Assembly (NCBI GenBank): GCA_964634325.1
Contig: CAZWJF010000006.1
Coordinates: 124,001 to 188,000, forward strand
DNA from: JAJXWB01 sp964634325
GTDB taxonomy: Bacteria; Pseudomonadota; Alphaproteobacteria; Rhizobiales; Beijerinckiaceae
DNA length: 64,000 nt
Direction: 5' to 3'
Shown: positions 34,152 to 43,657 of the stretch, one piece after another
Layout of the letters: each line of letters opens with the position of its first letter
How positions within the stretch are numbered: position 1 is the stretch's first letter
The notes under the pieces: model-generated
Databases searched by the model: none
What the model was told of the DNA's origin: nothing
What the model saw: the letters and a program-made list of their open reading frames with translations, nothing else
Position numbers and translations under genes: made by a program

Positions 34152-35942
34152 TCACGCCGCCTTGGCGGCCATGAAGGCGCGCCAGCCGCCATAGGCGGAA
34201 ATGTCTTCGGCATCGGCGACCGCTGCCGCTTCCACGAGAAAGCCCTTGGGCGTCGTGCCGTCAGCGAGCAATAGCGTGCCAATTCCGAGCGGCGCGGGGA
34301 TACGGGAGACGAAGGCGCCGAACGCTTCGGTGCTGAGCGTCCAGACTTCGGCGGCGATCGCCGCGCCAGATCCTGGAGCGACGCGCAGCAGACCGGGCCG
34401 GAATGGCGGGCCGCCGGGCAACGCGAAGAAGCGATAATCCGGCCTGGTTGCGACAGCGCGCGAGAAACGCGCGTCGAGCTCCATCAACTCGCGATTGAGC
34501 GGCAGCCCGGTCATATGCGCGCCGACGACGACAAGTTCGATCTCTTCGGTCGCCGCGCCGCGGACGAATTGCGCAGGCGGGAGAGCGGCGCGCGTGGCGC
34601 CGAGCGGAACGCGTGATGCGGCATGGAAGTCCGCGCCAATGCCGGCCAAAACATGATCCTCGCCCGCCGGTGCGATGAAGGTTACGCCCGCGGGAAAAGA
34701 GTCGGTGCGGAAGCGGCCGGGGACGGCGAGCGCGCAGAGGTCGAGCAGGTTGACGAAATTCGTGTAGGTTCCGAGTTCGGCATTGGGCCCGATTGGATCG
34801 GCCATGACCTCAGCGACGCTCCGCGATCGGGGATAAGTCGGCACGACGAGCGCATCGATATCCTTCCAGACCGCGGACGCTGCGCGGCGGAGCTCGGCGA
34901 GACGGTAGAGGCCGGCGAAGGCGTCGGCCGCCGAGAATTTCGTCGCGCCGTCGATGATTCCGCGCGTGACTGGCAAGAAGGATTGCGGCGAACGGGTGAG
35001 AAATTCGCGCACCGCCGCGTATCGCTCAGCGACCCACGGGCCCTCGTAGAGCAGGCGCGCGGTCTCGAAGAAGGGGGCCAGCGATACTTCGACAATGCGC
35101 GCGCCGAGCGCCCGCAGGGTTTCGAGGTGCGAATCGAAAGCGGCTTCAGCGAGCTTGTCGCCTCCGAACTTTCGGCTCTGGGCGTCCGGCGCGCCAATGC
35201 GCAGTCCTTGCGCGGCGACGGAAGGCGCGCCCGGCTTGACGTCCCGCGAGTAGGCGTCGCTCGGATCGAAGCCCGCCATCGTCGAATAGATTTCCCAGGC
35301 GTCGGGCGTCGTCAGCGCGAAGACGGAGACGCAGTCGAGCGTGCGGCAGGCGGGCGTCACGCCATAGGTTGAAACGGCGCCGACCGTAGGTTTGAGGCCG
35401 ACGATATTGTTGAGGCCCGCTGGCACGCGGCCGGAGCCCGCGGTGTCCGTGCCAAGCGCAAAGGACGCCAAGCCGCGCGCGACCGCCACTGCGGATCCCG
35501 AACTCGAGCCGCCCGGAACGATCGCGGGATCGAAAGAATTGCGCGGCGCTGGATAGGGCGTACGCAGGCCGACGAGGCCCGTGGCGAATTGATCGAGATT
35601 TGTCTTGCCGATCACGAGCGCGCCCGCCGCACGCAGACGCGCGACGGACGTGGCGTCCGACTGCGCGGGATAAGCGAAATCGGGACAGGCGGCGGTCGTC
35701 GGCAGGCCCGCAACGTCGATATTGTCCTTGACCGCGAAGGGAACGCCCCACAACGGCTTGTTCCGTGGACCCAGCGCATTGACCTCCACATGGAGGTCTG
35801 CGCGAGGTCGGAGGGCGATGAAAACGCCCGGATCTTGCGCCGCCTCGATGCGATCGTAGACGAGATCGATCAACGCGTGCGGATCGAGACCCCCGTCGAA
35901 AGCTGCGCGCAGAGAGGCGAGGTCGAGCGACAGATCCTTCAT
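34152..35942 (-). CDS. atzF: Allophanate hydrolase
   Basis: This 596-aa enzyme has an N-terminal amidase-signature domain, with the Lys of FAVKDNIDVAGLPTTAACP, GGSSSGSAVAVARG and GTDTAGSGRVPAGLNNIVGLKPT. The C-terminal domain (from about residue 460, EIELVVVGAHMTGLPLNREL) is characteristic of AtzF/DUR1,2 allophanate hydrolases. It splits allophanate to ammonia and CO2. Its start overlaps the stop of the ABC ATPase gene by 4 bp, and atzG follows after 10 nt. Confidence 0.94.
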   Translation of the reverse strand: MKDLSLDLASLRAAFDGGLDPHALIDLVYDRIEAAQDPGVFIALRPRADLHVEVNALGPRNKPLWGVPFAVKDNIDVAGLPTTAACPDFAYPAQSDATSVARLRAAGALVIGKTNLDQFATGLVGLRTPYPAPRNSFDPAIVPGGSSSGSAVAVARGLASFALGTDTAGSGRVPAGLNNIVGLKPTVGAVSTYGVTPACRTLDCVSVFALTTPDAWEIYSTMAGFDPSDAYSRDVKPGAPSVAAQGLRIGAPDAQSRKFGGDKLAEAAFDSHLETLRALGARIVEVSLAPFFETARLLYEGPWVAERYAAVREFLTRSPQSFLPVTRGIIDGATKFSAADAFAGLYRLAELRRAASAVWKDIDALVVPTYPRSRSVAEVMADPIGPNAELGTYTNFVNLLDLCALAVPGRFRTDSFPAGVTFIAPAGEDHVLAGIGADFHAASRVPLGATRAALPPAQFVRGAATEEIELVVVGAHMTGLPLNRELMELDARFSRAVATRPDYRFFALPGGPPFRPGLLRVAPGSGAAIAAEVWTLSTEAFGAFVSRIPAPLGIGTLLLADGTTPKGFLVEAAAVADAEDISAYGGWRAFMAAKAA

Positions 35943-37657
35943 GCGGCGTGATCCTGCGCGGGCGGATGCGGAATGGCGTCGAGCAGAGCGCGCGTATAGT
36001 CGCTTGCAGGGGCGCTCAGGACTTGTTCGGTCGGCCCTTGTTCGACGATCTGTCCGGCGCGCATGACGATCACGCGGTCGCACAGCAGGCGTACGACGTT
36101 CAGATCGTGGCTGACAAACAGATAGCTCATGCCCAGGCGCTGTTTGAGGTCGTGCAGCAGGTTGAGAACGACCGCCTGAACGGAGACGTCGAGCGCGGCC
36201 GTCGGCTCGTCGAGGACGACGAGATCGGGGTCGAGCGCTATCGCGCGCGCAATGCCGACGCGCGCTTTCTGCCCGCCTGACAATTGGTGCGGCAGGCGGT
36301 CGAGCAGATCGAGCGGCAGGCCGACGAGACGCGCCAACTCTTCACAACGCGCACGCAGGGCCGATGCGTTCATCGACGGGCCAAGCCGCAGGATCGGGTC
36401 GGCGATAGCGCGAGCGGCCGTATAGCGAGGGTTGAGGCTCTCGGTCGCGTCCTGAAACACCATCTGCAACTTTGCGCGCTTGGGATGGCGCGCGAAGTCG
36501 TGCGCCGGCGTCGAGCCGATATCCTCGCCCGCGAAGACGATGCTGCCGGAGGTCGGATCGATCAGCCGCATGAGCATCATCGATGTGGTTGACTTGCCGC
36601 AACCGGATTCCCCAACGAGCCCGACGCTCTCGCCGCGCCGAATCTGGAAATCGACGCCGCCGACCGCCTTGAATGGCTCTGGCTGAGGTGCGCTCTTGCC
36701 AACGAGCTTCAGTAGCGGATTGGTCTTGTCGAGTCTCGGATACTCCTTGGTCAGGCCTCCGATCGAAAGAATGACCTCGCCTTCGACCGACGTCGTCGGC
36801 GCTTGTATCTCGGGCCTGTCGTCGCTCTCCGGCAGCAGCGCGCGCAAAGTCGAGTCGAGCCGAGGCGTCGCGCGCATCAGGCGGCGCGTATAGGGATGCT
36901 GCGGGCGCGCGAAGATGTCGGCGGCCGGCGCCGTCTCGACCAGCTTGCCCTTTTCCATGACGGCGACACGATCGCAATAGGCGGCGGCGAGCCCGAGATC
37001 GTGAGTGATGAGGATGGTCGACATTTCGCGCTGGCGCGTCAGCTCCACGACGAGATCCATCACGGCCTTCTGCGTCGTTACGTCGAGGCCGGTCGTCGGC
37101 TCGTCGGCGATCAGCAATTGGGGCTGGCAGGCGAGCGCGAGCGCGATGACGACCCGCTGGCACATGCCGCCGGAGAGCTCGAATGGGTAGGCGTCATAAC
37201 GCTCGGCCGCCCGCGCGATGCGCACTTCCTCGAGCGCCGCGATCGCCTTTTCTCTTGCATCGCGCGAAGTGGCGCGCGCATGGCGCTTCAACACGTCGGC
37301 GATCTGAACGCCGATCGATCGGATGGGATTGAGGGCGGCGCGCGGGTTCTGGAAGATCATCGACATTTCGCGACCACGCAGGTCGCGCATCTCGGCCTCG
37401 CTCAGCTCGGCGAGGCGCATTCCGGAATAGACGATCGAGCCGTCTGCAATGCGACCGGCGCGGTCGAGAATGCGCAGGGTCGCATAGGACGTCACAGACT
37501 TGCCGGAGCCGGATTCGCCGACGAGGGCGAGGGTCTCTCCCTTGGCGACGGAAAAGGAGACATTGTCGACGGCGCGCACGACGCCGCGCCGGGTTGAGAA
37601 CTCTATTGTGACGTCCCTGACGTCGAGCAGCGGCGGGTTGGGCATGGGGCTCCTCAT
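35939..37657 (-). CDS. Peptide-type ABC transporter ATPase, fused double-domain (DppD-DppF)
   Basis: This 572-aa protein has two complete ATPase domains. The first has Walker A GESGSGKS, signature ELSGGMCQR and Walker B LLIADEPT. The second has GESGCGKST, QLSGGQKAR and LVVLDEPT. Each carries the oligopeptide/nickel-type C-terminal extension. The ATG at 37657 overlaps the dppC stop (ATGA); one at 37645 is an alternative. It powers the DppB/DppC pair upstream. With AtzF downstream, the cargo is probably a small N-rich compound rather than a peptide (inference). Confidence 0.92.
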   Translation of the reverse strand: MRSPMPNPPLLDVRDVTIEFSTRRGVVRAVDNVSFSVAKGETLALVGESGSGKSVTSYATLRILDRAGRIADGSIVYSGMRLAELSEAEMRDLRGREMSMIFQNPRAALNPIRSIGVQIADVLKRHARATSRDAREKAIAALEEVRIARAAERYDAYPFELSGGMCQRVVIALALACQPQLLIADEPTTGLDVTTQKAVMDLVVELTRQREMSTILITHDLGLAAAYCDRVAVMEKGKLVETAPAADIFARPQHPYTRRLMRATPRLDSTLRALLPESDDRPEIQAPTTSVEGEVILSIGGLTKEYPRLDKTNPLLKLVGKSAPQPEPFKAVGGVDFQIRRGESVGLVGESGCGKSTTSMMLMRLIDPTSGSIVFAGEDIGSTPAHDFARHPKRAKLQMVFQDATESLNPRYTAARAIADPILRLGPSMNASALRARCEELARLVGLPLDLLDRLPHQLSGGQKARVGIARAIALDPDLVVLDEPTAALDVSVQAVVLNLLHDLKQRLGMSYLFVSHDLNVVRLLCDRVIVMRAGQIVEQGPTEQVLSAPASDYTRALLDAIPHPPAQDHAA

Positions 37658-38538
37658 GTGCGCCGCTGCGGGTCGACGATGTCGCGCAGACCGTCGCCGA
37701 GCAGGTTGAAGCAGAAGACCGCAAGCATCAGCGACAGGCCGGGGAAGACGGCGATCCACCATTCGCCGGAGGCGATGAACGATGCGCCCTCGGCGACCAT
37801 GATGCCCCATTCCGGCGTCGGCGGGCGCACGCCGAGGCCAATGAATGAAAGGCCCGCCGCATTCAGGATGGCGTAGCCCATCGTGAGCGACATCTGAACC
37901 ATCATGAGCGGCAGGATGTTGGGCAGGATCTGCCCGAACAGGATTCGCCAGTCGGAATTGCCGGTGAGGCGCGCCGCCTGAACGAAGCCCGCCTCGCGCC
38001 GGATATTGGCTTCCGCGCGCGCGAGGCGCGCATAGAGCGGGAAATTGATGATGGCGGTGGCGATCACGATGTTCGTCACGGTATTTCCGAGGGCCGCGAC
38101 GATGCCCATGGCGAGCACGAACAACGGGAAGGCCATGATCGTGTCCGAGATGCGCCCGACGATGCGGTCAGTCCACCCGCCGAAATAGCCGGCGGCTATG
38201 CCGGCGATCCCGCCGAGCGCGAAGACCAGCGCGACAGAGGCGATCGCGATGGTCATGTCGAGTCGCGTGGCCACTAGCACGCGGCTGAAGATATCGCGGC
38301 CGAGCTGATCCGTACCGAAGAGGTGGTGGAGGCTCGGTTTCTGCAAGGCGGCCGCGGTGTCGCTCGCGAAAGCGTCATGCGGCGCGATCCAGGGGCCGAA
38401 GATCGCGATCAGCGCCAGCAAGACGAAGAGTGCGAAGGACAAGCCCGTCACCGGATTGTCGGAGACGACGAAGGCGCCGTGGCGCAGCAGCGCCTTGAGG
38501 CCTGTGGCGTTGCGCGGAGCGTCGGGGGCGGCGGTCAT
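37654..38538 (-). CDS. Peptide-type ABC transporter permease, DppC family
   Basis: This 294-aa inner-membrane permease has about six hydrophobic segments, the FGTDQLGRDIFSRVL loop typical of DppC/OppC and the EAA-like loop NFPLYARLARAEANIRREAGFVQAAR. It pairs with the preceding DppB-type permease (14-nt gap) and the fused ATPase. Confidence 0.93.
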   Translation of the reverse strand: MTAAPDAPRNATGLKALLRHGAFVVSDNPVTGLSFALFVLLALIAIFGPWIAPHDAFASDTAAALQKPSLHHLFGTDQLGRDIFSRVLVATRLDMTIAIASVALVFALGGIAGIAAGYFGGWTDRIVGRISDTIMAFPLFVLAMGIVAALGNTVTNIVIATAIINFPLYARLARAEANIRREAGFVQAARLTGNSDWRILFGQILPNILPLMMVQMSLTMGYAILNAAGLSFIGLGVRPPTPEWGIMVAEGASFIASGEWWIAVFPGLSLMLAVFCFNLLGDGLRDIVDPQRRT

Positions 38539-38552
38539 TGCGGCGGCGCGGC

Positions 38553-39566
38553 TCACGCTTCGATCCTCACGCGCGGATCGATCACGCCGTAGAGCAGATC
38601 GATACAGAGATTGAGCAGCACATACAGGATGGCCATGGCGAGGACGAAGCCCTGCACTGGCGCGTAATCGGAAGCTATCAGCGCCTCGACCGCATAGGAG
38701 CCGATGCCGGGCCACGCGAAGACCTTTTCGACAAGCACGTTCGCGCCGAGCAGAAAGGAGAAGACCATACCGAGTGTGGTGACGATCGGCAGCAGCGCAT
38801 TGCGAAGGGCGTAGCGCATGACGACGGTGGAGGGCTCGAGGCCGGCAGCGCGCGCCGTGCGAATGAACTCGGAGCCGAGAACGGCCAGCATCGAGGCGCG
38901 CGTGATGCGCGCGATTGGCGCGAGCGAGAAGACGGCGAGCGTGATTGCGGGCAGCGCGATCTGGGCGAGAGCAGCGCGAAACGTCTCGAAATCGCGCGCG
39001 AGCAGACTGTCGATGAGATAGAAGCCGGTCACCGACGGCGGCGCCGAGGAAAAGACATCGAGGCGGCCAAGAGGCGCGGGCGCCCAGCCGAGCAGGAAAT
39101 AGAAGGCGTAAACGAAGAGCAGGCCGGTGAAGAAGACCGGCAGCGAGACGCCGGCGGTCGCGATGATCCGACAGAGATGATCGATCCATGAACCCTGGCG
39201 CAGCGCCGCGACAATGCCGAGCGGCAGGGCGATGGCGAGCGCCAGGATGAGGCCGGCAAGAGTCAATTCCGCGGACGCCGGCAGGCGCGAGGCGATTTCG
39301 CTGACGACGGGTTGCCCTGTGGTCAGCGACGTTCCGAGATGGCCGTGCGCGAGATCGACGATGTAGCTCCAGAACTGCACGGGCAGCGATTGATCGAGCC
39401 CGAGCTTGTGGCGGATTTCGGCGATGGCCGCCGGCGTCGCCGCCGGCCCGGCGAAATAGGAGGCGGTGTCGCCCGGCAGGACGCGCGTCAGCAGGAAGGT
39501 GACGATGACGACGCCGATCAGGCTCGGTATCGCTGCGGCGATGCGTCGGAGCGTGGTTTGCAGCAT
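38553..39566 (-). CDS. Peptide-type ABC transporter permease, DppB family
   Basis: This 337-aa permease has MLQTTLRRIAAAIPSLIGVVIVTFLLTRVLPGD at its N-terminus, the classic DppB/OppB opening. Later it has LPAITLAVFSLAPIARITRASML (EAA loop) and YAVEALIASDYAPVQGFV. It lies 4 nt after the binding-protein gene. About six membrane segments. Confidence 0.93.
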   Translation of the reverse strand: MLQTTLRRIAAAIPSLIGVVIVTFLLTRVLPGDTASYFAGPAATPAAIAEIRHKLGLDQSLPVQFWSYIVDLAHGHLGTSLTTGQPVVSEIASRLPASAELTLAGLILALAIALPLGIVAALRQGSWIDHLCRIIATAGVSLPVFFTGLLFVYAFYFLLGWAPAPLGRLDVFSSAPPSVTGFYLIDSLLARDFETFRAALAQIALPAITLAVFSLAPIARITRASMLAVLGSEFIRTARAAGLEPSTVVMRYALRNALLPIVTTLGMVFSFLLGANVLVEKVFAWPGIGSYAVEALIASDYAPVQGFVLAMAILYVLLNLCIDLLYGVIDPRVRIEA

Positions 39567-39570
39567 GGCG

Positions 39571-41196
39571 TCATCCCTTGCTCATCGAACGATAGTCGAG
39601 GCGGCGATGGAACCAGTACGCGTAGCCGTCGACGTTCTTCTGCATGGCGACGTTGGCGTAAGGCTGGAAGATCGGAATGCGAGGTACGTCATCGAAGGCT
39701 AGATCGACGAAGCCCTTGACGCTCGCGTCATAGGTCGCCTTGTCGCCGACGGCGGCCGAGGCGCGCGCGGCGGCGATCAGCTTGTCCATCGCCGGGCTCT
39801 GATAGCTCATCGTGTTGAAGATCGAGTTCTGACCGTCGTAGCACCAGAAGAAGAAATACTCGGGATAGTCGAGCCAGCCAGAGAAGACGTTGGTGTAGAG
39901 CGGCAACGTTTTCTTGGTGAGTTCCGTGCGCCAGTTGGCGCCGGGGATCTTGTTGATGGTCGCGCGAATGCCGATCTGTGCGAGACTCTCCTGCGCGAGA
40001 ATGCAGAGCGGTTCGTTGACGACGGCGAAGCCCAGATCGAAGGACAGCGTCGTGTCGAAGCCGTCGGCGTAGCCGGCTTCCGCCATCAATTGCTTCGCCT
40101 TGGCGATGTCTGTGTCATAGGGATGCGGCTGCGGCCAGGCTACTTCAGTCGGCGTTCCGGGCTTTCGGCCGAACATGGGCTTGCCCAGGCCGAACAGGAC
40201 CGCGTCCATGATCTTCTGATAAGGCAACGCGTAGGCGACAGCCTTGCGGACGCGCACATCGTTGAACGGCGGCTTCGTGACGTTCATGCCGATGTATTGA
40301 ATGCCGTTCGAATAGGGGGTCGAGACGATCTTGAGCGAGGCGACGTTCTTCAGTTCCGCGAAGTCCTTGCTCGGCAAGTCGTAGGACACGTCCGCGTCGC
40401 CGCGTTCGAGCAGCGCGCGTCTGTTGCTGGGAGAAGGCACCATGCGCCAGATGACGCGCTTGAGCTTCGGCGCGGGGCCGCCGACCCATTTGTCGTGGCG
40501 CTCCATCACGACTTCCGTCCCCGGCGTCCATTTCGTCACCTTGTAGGCGCCGGATCCCGCGGTGTTCAGCTTCGTATATTCGAGGCCCCAGGGATCATTC
40601 GCCGCAGCGTTCTTTTTCACGAGTTCGGAATTGACGATGCAGGGCACGATGACCGCGAGATCGGGTATGGTGAGGCGATCCTTGCGCAGGAAGTCGACGC
40701 GCACCGTATGGTCGTCGACGACAACGAATTGCTCGGGCTTTTCGAGCGAGCCGGCCTTCATCTGGAAAGTCGGAAAGCCGCCGACCGATACGGCGCGGTC
40801 GAGCGACCATTTAACGTCCTTGGCGGTGACGGGCGTTCCGTCCTGGAAGACCGCGTCCTTGCGCAATTTGAACGTGGCGGACATGTCGCCGAGCTTCATG
40901 TCCTCGGCGAGTTCCGGCTTGATGTTATCGCGATCGTAATAGGGCAGGCCGTTGGGGCCTGTCTTCATGCCGTGGGTGATGAGCCGATCGTAACAGTTCC
41001 ATGAGACTTCGTAGCCCGGAACATTGGTGCCGACTCCGTGGATGTCGAGATTGTTCGGACCGCTTTCGGAGACGACCAGCAGCGTCTCCGAACGCGCATC
41101 GGCGCGCGACGGGGACCATACGGCGGGCGCGGCGACGCCGGCGCTGGCGACGGCGGAAGTTGCTGCTGTCTTTTTCAGAAAATCGCGGCGATCCAT
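39571..41196 (-). CDS. Family 5 ABC substrate-binding protein with Tat signal
   Basis: This 541-aa binding protein starts MDRRDFLKKTAATSAVASAG, a twin-arginine signal, with cleavage expected near RADA. The mature part has ATFKLRKDAVFQDGTPVTAKDVKWS, the SBP_bac_5 signature region. It is the first gene of the dpp-atz operon and is divergent from gntR with an inverted-repeat operator candidate between them. The ligand is probably a ureide or biuret-like compound given the downstream hydrolases (inference). Confidence 0.92.
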   Translation of the reverse strand: MDRRDFLKKTAATSAVASAGVAAPAVWSPSRADARSETLLVVSESGPNNLDIHGVGTNVPGYEVSWNCYDRLITHGMKTGPNGLPYYDRDNIKPELAEDMKLGDMSATFKLRKDAVFQDGTPVTAKDVKWSLDRAVSVGGFPTFQMKAGSLEKPEQFVVVDDHTVRVDFLRKDRLTIPDLAVIVPCIVNSELVKKNAAANDPWGLEYTKLNTAGSGAYKVTKWTPGTEVVMERHDKWVGGPAPKLKRVIWRMVPSPSNRRALLERGDADVSYDLPSKDFAELKNVASLKIVSTPYSNGIQYIGMNVTKPPFNDVRVRKAVAYALPYQKIMDAVLFGLGKPMFGRKPGTPTEVAWPQPHPYDTDIAKAKQLMAEAGYADGFDTTLSFDLGFAVVNEPLCILAQESLAQIGIRATINKIPGANWRTELTKKTLPLYTNVFSGWLDYPEYFFFWCYDGQNSIFNTMSYQSPAMDKLIAAARASAAVGDKATYDASVKGFVDLAFDDVPRIPIFQPYANVAMQKNVDGYAYWFHRRLDYRSMSKG

Positions 41197-41249
41197 GGCT
41201 TTAGGTCCCTCTCGGCGCATCTCGCGCGTGAATGCTTGAGGGCAGAATT

Positions 41250-41275
41250 GCATACAATTTCGTATATCCGTATGC
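41250..41275. promoter_or_regulatory. Candidate GntR operator
   Basis: Nested inverted repeats lie between the divergent binding-protein gene (start 41196) and gntR: GCATAC-N14-GTATGC on the outside and ATAC-AATTTC-GTAT within it. The spacing and ATAC/GTAT content are typical of FadR/FCD-type GntR sites. Confidence 0.5.
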
Positions 41276-41376
41276 CTGTTGTTTGGCGTCCCTGCACAAA
41301 TTTGGCTGAGTGGAGCGCCTGAAAATCGGGCGCCGACGCCTTCCGCGTCCCCCGGCAATCAGTGTACCCATTGCGT

Positions 41377-42054
41377 ATGAGCACCTCCGACATGGGCACG
41401 CGGGCAGATCGTCTGGCGAGCGAGATCGGCGACGCCATTCTCTCTGGCCAGTTCAAGCCGGGCGAGAGGCTCGACGAGCAGCGGCTCGCTGAAACCTACG
41501 ACGTTTCGCGCACGCCGGTGCGCGAGGCGTTGCGTCGGCTTGCATCGTCCGGCCTGATCGAATTGCGTCCACGGCGCGGCGCGGTCGTTACGGAGATCAC
41601 GCCGGAAAGCCTGAACAGCCTGTTTGTCGCGATGGCCGAGATCGAGGCGACTTGCGCGCGGCTGGCGGCTATCTCGATGAGTCCCATCGAGCGTCGACGA
41701 CTTGGCGCGCTGCACGAGGAAATGGGCGCGCACGCGGCCAAGGGCGCGCGCGCCGCCTACACGGAAGCAAATCATCGTTTCCACACCATGCTCTATGCCG
41801 GCGCGCATAATCCCACGCTCGAGGAATTTGCGACGCAACTCCGGCGCCGTCTCGAGCATTTTCGCCGCGCGCAGTTCCGCGCGCCGCGCCGGCTCGTCCA
41901 GTCGCACGCCGAGCATGAGGAGGTCGTGCGCGCTATTCTCGCAGGCGATGCGCCGCGCGCGCATTCGGCGATGCTGCATCATGTCACTCTCGTCGAAATC
42001 GCCTACGACAAGGTGACCGGCGCGTTGCCTGCGAAAGCGCGGGGCCGGCGCTGA
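41377..42054 (+). CDS. GntR-family regulator (FCD domain)
   Basis: This 225-aa regulator has an N-terminal winged helix (LASEIGDAILSGQFKPGERLDEQRLAETYDVSRTPVREALRRL) and an all-helical C-terminal FCD ligand domain, where EANHRFHTMLYAGAHNPTL and HAEHEEVVRAILAGD carry metal/ligand residues. A GTG at 41362 could add five residues. It is divergent from the dpp-atz operon and convergent with the permease gene, which abuts its stop. It probably controls the nitrogen locus. Confidence 0.88.
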   Translation: MSTSDMGTRADRLASEIGDAILSGQFKPGERLDEQRLAETYDVSRTPVREALRRLASSGLIELRPRRGAVVTEITPESLNSLFVAMAEIEATCARLAAISMSPIERRRLGALHEEMGAHAAKGARAAYTEANHRFHTMLYAGAHNPTLEEFATQLRRRLEHFRRAQFRAPRRLVQSHAEHEEVVRAILAGDAPRAHSAMLHHVTLVEIAYDKVTGALPAKARGRR

Positions 42055-43647
42055 TCATTCTGCTGCGACCGGTTCCGTTGGCGTGGTCGCCGCGGCGCCC
42101 GCTTTCTCCACTTGCGCGCATCCTGCAAGGAAGGCGGCGACCAGCGCATAAGCCAGCGCGATCTGCGGAGTGACGCCGAGGCCGTGCTCGCCGAAGCCGA
42201 CGGCGGGTCCGTGCATGAAGCCGAAATAGGTGAGCGCCGCGCCGGCGCCGGCGAAGCCCGCCGCGCGCATGAACTGGCGCTCGATGATGAAGACGGCGAT
42301 CGCGCCGAGCACGAGGCCGGTGAGAATTGCGCCATCGCCAAGGTAGGTCAGGCCCTGGTAGAGCACCCCGACATTGGCGAGCTTGTCGAGGCCGACTTTG
42401 GCGGCGTCCGTCCCGGCGGCGCCGAGAGCGCCGTCGATCAGCGTCTTCGCCCAGGAAGCGAGATGCGGCGTGAAGGCGAGCACGATCGCAGGCGCGTGGT
42501 TGTGCGGGGTCTCCTGAAACGCCTGCGCGCCGATCAGCATGCCGATGTAGAGCAGGATCGGCGAGATGGCCACGACCGGCACGAGCGTCACGAGAAGAGA
42601 GGCGACGCCGAGCCACGACAGCACGATCACCATCAGACCGGTCGCCGCCGAATAGCCGATGCGGCCGCCCATCGCCTTCCAGCCGGGATGGCCGATATAG
42701 ACGGCGTTGATGAATGGGTTGCCCATGATGCAACCGATTAGGCTGACGACGCCGTCGGCCGTCAGCACGCGTGTCGTCGGGTAGGAGTCGCCCGCGGCGG
42801 ACGCGCTCTCAACATTGTCCATCGCCTCCACAAGGTCGTAGATGCCGAAGGGGATCGCGGTGACGAGGATCAACCCCAGGAATTCGAAGCCGCCGAAGAC
42901 GCGGCCAAGCGCAGGGATCGGAACTGAGAAGCCGATCGTGGAGAAGGATTGCGCAAGCTTGTCGAGGCTCATACCGCCGTAGCCGAGGCCGAAGATATTC
43001 GAACCCCAGGCGATCAGCATGCCCGCCGCGATTGCGACCAGGCCGGCGGGAACGCCGTGCGGATACCGTAGCTTGCCGAACCAACTCACGAGAATGATTC
43101 CGAAGCAGACCAAACCGATGACCGGCGTCATGAATATTTCGAGCGCCGGCCGCATGGAGATGAAGGCGACGGAGACGCCGGCCAATGTGCCGAGCAGGGC
43201 CGCGCGCGGCGTGATCTTGCGGATGACGGGCGCGACAAAGCCGCCGATCATGAGAATGAAGCTCTGGATGAACACCCAGGCGAGGCCCGCTTCCCACGCC
43301 TTTACGGGATCGCTGGTCTTCAGCATGACCGGCAGCATGATGACGAAGGTGACGATGAACATGTGCGGGACGCTGACGCCCGAGGGCAGCGCGCAGACAT
43401 CAGTCCTGCCTGTCTCCTTCGCCAGTTTCCACGCGAGGTAGGCGTAATATACGGTGCTGAGACACATCATCAGGCCGAGCGCGGGCAGAATGCGGCCGAA
43501 GACGATGGCGTCGGGCATCTTCAGCACGAAGCGAAGCAGGCCGGTCAGCACAAGCATGTTGACGAGTATGTTCGTGCCGAAGCCGAAGAAAGCGTTCCAG
43601 TCGCCGGGAACCCACAGCGCGGGTCTAGCCTCTCGCGTCGTCTCCAC
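42055..43647 (-). CDS. NCS2-type (xanthine/uracil family-like) permease
   Basis: This 530-aa protein has 12 or more hydrophobic segments. It recalls AzgA-like nucleobase permeases, with WVPGDWNAFFGFGTNILVNMLVL at the N-terminus and an LPSGVSVP loop. It starts at GTG 43647 after a gaggagg site, 10 nt downstream of the cysteine hydrolase gene, so both form one unit. A cyclic or linear ureide or nucleobase-like nitrogen compound is the likely cargo; the exact one is unknown. Confidence 0.78.
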   Translation of the reverse strand: METTREARPALWVPGDWNAFFGFGTNILVNMLVLTGLLRFVLKMPDAIVFGRILPALGLMMCLSTVYYAYLAWKLAKETGRTDVCALPSGVSVPHMFIVTFVIMLPVMLKTSDPVKAWEAGLAWVFIQSFILMIGGFVAPVIRKITPRAALLGTLAGVSVAFISMRPALEIFMTPVIGLVCFGIILVSWFGKLRYPHGVPAGLVAIAAGMLIAWGSNIFGLGYGGMSLDKLAQSFSTIGFSVPIPALGRVFGGFEFLGLILVTAIPFGIYDLVEAMDNVESASAAGDSYPTTRVLTADGVVSLIGCIMGNPFINAVYIGHPGWKAMGGRIGYSAATGLMVIVLSWLGVASLLVTLVPVVAISPILLYIGMLIGAQAFQETPHNHAPAIVLAFTPHLASWAKTLIDGALGAAGTDAAKVGLDKLANVGVLYQGLTYLGDGAILTGLVLGAIAVFIIERQFMRAAGFAGAGAALTYFGFMHGPAVGFGEHGLGVTPQIALAYALVAAFLAGCAQVEKAGAAATTPTEPVAAE

Positions 43648-43657
43648 GGCGTCCTCC

